Source of the DNA: Streptomyces aureus
Lineage (GTDB): Bacteria > Actinomycetota > Actinomycetes > Streptomycetales > Streptomycetaceae
Length of the DNA: 64,000 nt
Direction of reading: 5' to 3'
Assembly: GCF_000725495.1 (NCBI RefSeq)
Contig: NZ_KL647039.1
Coordinates: 210,287-274,286, forward strand
The notes beneath the pieces are model-generated. The model was given only the letters and a program-made list of their open reading frames with translations, had not been told where the DNA came from and did no database searches. Shown here in pieces: positions 63,082 to 64,000 of the stretch (within the stretch, counting starts at the first letter, position 1; each line of letters begins with the position of its first letter). Both the position numbers and the translations under genes were made by a program.

Positions 63082-63462
63082 TTACTTGACCTCGACGGAG
63101 GCGCCGGCGCCCTTGAGGGACTCGGCAGCCTTCTCGGCGGCCTCCTTGGCGACCTTCTCGAGGACGGGCTTCGGAGCGCCGTCGACGAGGTCCTTGGCCT
63201 CCTTCAGACCCAGGGAGGTGAGCTCGCGCACGACCTTGATGACCTGGATCTTCTTCTCGCCGGCACCCGTGAGGATGACGTCGAACTCGTCCTGCTCCTC
63301 GGCGGCCTCAGCGGCGACCGCGGGGCCGACCGGGGCAGCGGCGACCGCGGCGGCGGCGGTGACGTCGAACTTCTCCTCGAAGGCCTTCACGAACTCGGAG
63401 AGCTCGATGAGGGTGAGGTTCTCGAACTGCTCGAGCAGCTCTTCCTGGGACAGCTTCGCCAT
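63082..63462 (-). CDS. rplL: 50S ribosomal protein bL12 (L7/L12)
   Basis: Stalk protein, present in several copies on L10, that recruits translation GTPases. It has 126 residues: N-terminal dimerisation helix ([20 protein letters not shown]), an Ala-rich hinge, and the C-terminal factor-binding domain with [20 protein letters not shown]. It follows rplJ by 109 nt. Confidence 0.98.
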   Translation of the reverse strand: MAKLSQEELLEQFENLTLIELSEFVKAFEEKFDVTAAAAVAAAPVGPAVAAEAAEEQDEFDVILTGAGEKKIQVIKVVRELTSLGLKEAKDLVDGAPKPVLEKVAKEAAEKAAESLKGAGASVEVK

Positions 63463-63571
63463 GATGGCGTCCTTCCACTAAATCGGCAGGTGCCGGATGT
63501 ACTGGTGAGGCGGGCGTACGTTCGGCCCGCTACGACCGTCGCCTCAGGCGGCGGTCAATGCGCGAGCCGAA

Positions 63572-64000
63572 TTACTCGGCACCGCCCTGCTCGGCCTGCT
63601 TGACCCGAAGCGCCTCCGCGGTGCGGACGAACTTCGAGGGCAGGGCCTGGAAGAGGCGAGCAGTCTGCGTCTGCTTGCCCTTGAAGGCACCCGCCAGCTT
63701 GGCGAGCAGAACCTCGCGGGACTCGAGGTCCGCAAGCTTCTTGATCTCGTCGGCGGACAGCGCCTTGCCGTCAAGGACACCGCCCTTGATGACGAGGTTC
63801 GGGTTGTCCTTGGCGAAGTCACGAAGACCCTTCGCCGACGTCACCGGGTCACCGGAGATGAAGGCGACCGCCGTCGGACCGTTGAACAGGTCGTCGAGCG
63901 TGGAGATCCCGGCCTCGTTGGCCGCGATCTTGGTCAGCGTGTTCTTCACCACGGCGTACTGGGCGTCTTCACCGAGCGAACGGCGCAGCGTCTTGAGCTG
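63572..64000 (-). CDS. rplJ: 50S ribosomal protein uL10 (5' end beyond the window)
   Basis: Stalk base protein and, with L12, the autogenous repressor of rplJL. The last ~142 residues are present, starting at [20 protein letters not shown] and ending with the L12-binding helix [18 protein letters not shown]. An internal ATG-like start at 63952 is not real: the conserved N-terminal sequence continues to the window edge in the same frame. Confidence 0.97.
   Translation of the reverse strand, partial: QLKTLRRSLGEDAQYAVVKNTLTKIAANEAGISTLDDLFNGPTAVAFISGDPVTSAKGLRDFAKDNPNLVIKGGVLDGKALSADEIKKLADLESREVLLAKLAGAFKGKQTQTARLFQALPSKFVRTAEALRVKQAEQGGAE

Noticed and set aside
63572..63952. Complete 126-residue gene starting at 63952
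   Set aside because: The conserved L10 sequence continues upstream in frame to the window edge, so this is the 3' part of rplJ, not a short gene.

Overview
The window is a chromosomal segment of a high-GC actinomycete, almost certainly a Streptomyces. The evidence is the base composition with G/C-rich third codon positions, the classic gene orders (rpsJ to map, rpsM-rpsK-rpoA-rplQ, rpsL-rpsG-fusA-tuf, rplJL-rpoBC), a 1161-residue RpoB with a TTG start, and Streptomyces-typical accessory genes (XRE/DUF5753 with DUF397, an RsbW-like ATPase, DUF1963 and DUF389 proteins). No rRNA, tRNA, insertion sequence or CRISPR array was seen. Nearly all housekeeping genes lie on the minus strand, so the biological order runs from high to low coordinates.

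Region by region. 1-9000 (minus): tsaE (cut by the left edge), an alpha/beta hydrolase, alr, an L,D-transpeptidase, a 0.8 kb gap filled with six ~93 bp repeats, nnr (NAD(P)HX repair), acpS and glmS. 9134-11117 (plus): coaA and a DUF389 membrane protein, ending at a strong hairpin shared with convergent glmM. 11197-17064: glmM, rpsI-rplM with its promoter, a GT87-like mannosyltransferase, a divergent membrane-anchored secreted protein, and truA. 17159-33924: the ribosomal supercluster, read from rpsJ through rplQ, split by hairpins at rpsQ/rplN, rplO/secY and adk/map into transcription units that match the classical S10, spc and alpha operons. 34471-40228 is accessory: two small unknown genes, a DUF1963-like gene, a whiJ-like regulatory set, a winged-helix/zinc-ribbon protein and a degraded VapC toxin tail. 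40349-46402: gdhA with a likely GlnR operator, then tuf, fusA, rpsG and rpsL. 46835-54870 (plus) is a second accessory island wedged between the str and rpoBC operons. 54932-64000: rpoC, rpoB, rplL and the 3' part of rplJ.

The most interesting part is 46835-54870. It holds a Crp/Fnr-type cyclic-nucleotide receptor, a 24-bp minisatellite, then four genes: a class III nucleotidyl-cyclase-like protein, a STAND-like/HEAT protein, an SPFH-domain protein and an HtpX-like M48 membrane protease. The first three are translationally coupled or almost abutting. The cyclase C-terminus and the STAND-like N-terminus carry the same short G/S/V-rich motif with a QHGVS core, the arrangement known from homotypic or amyloid-type signalling between NLR-like receptors and adjacent effectors. 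The SPFH and M48 proteins carry related Pro/Tyr/Gly-rich low-complexity tails. I infer a membrane-associated signalling or defence module; nothing in the sequence proves that function.

Two other points stand out. RpsL has Asn at position 43 where Streptomyces normally has Lys, a classical streptomycin-resistance substitution, while the RpoB rifampicin region looks wild type. The rpsJ and rpsL leaders share an identical 25-nt hairpin-forming element although their operons are 12 kb apart.
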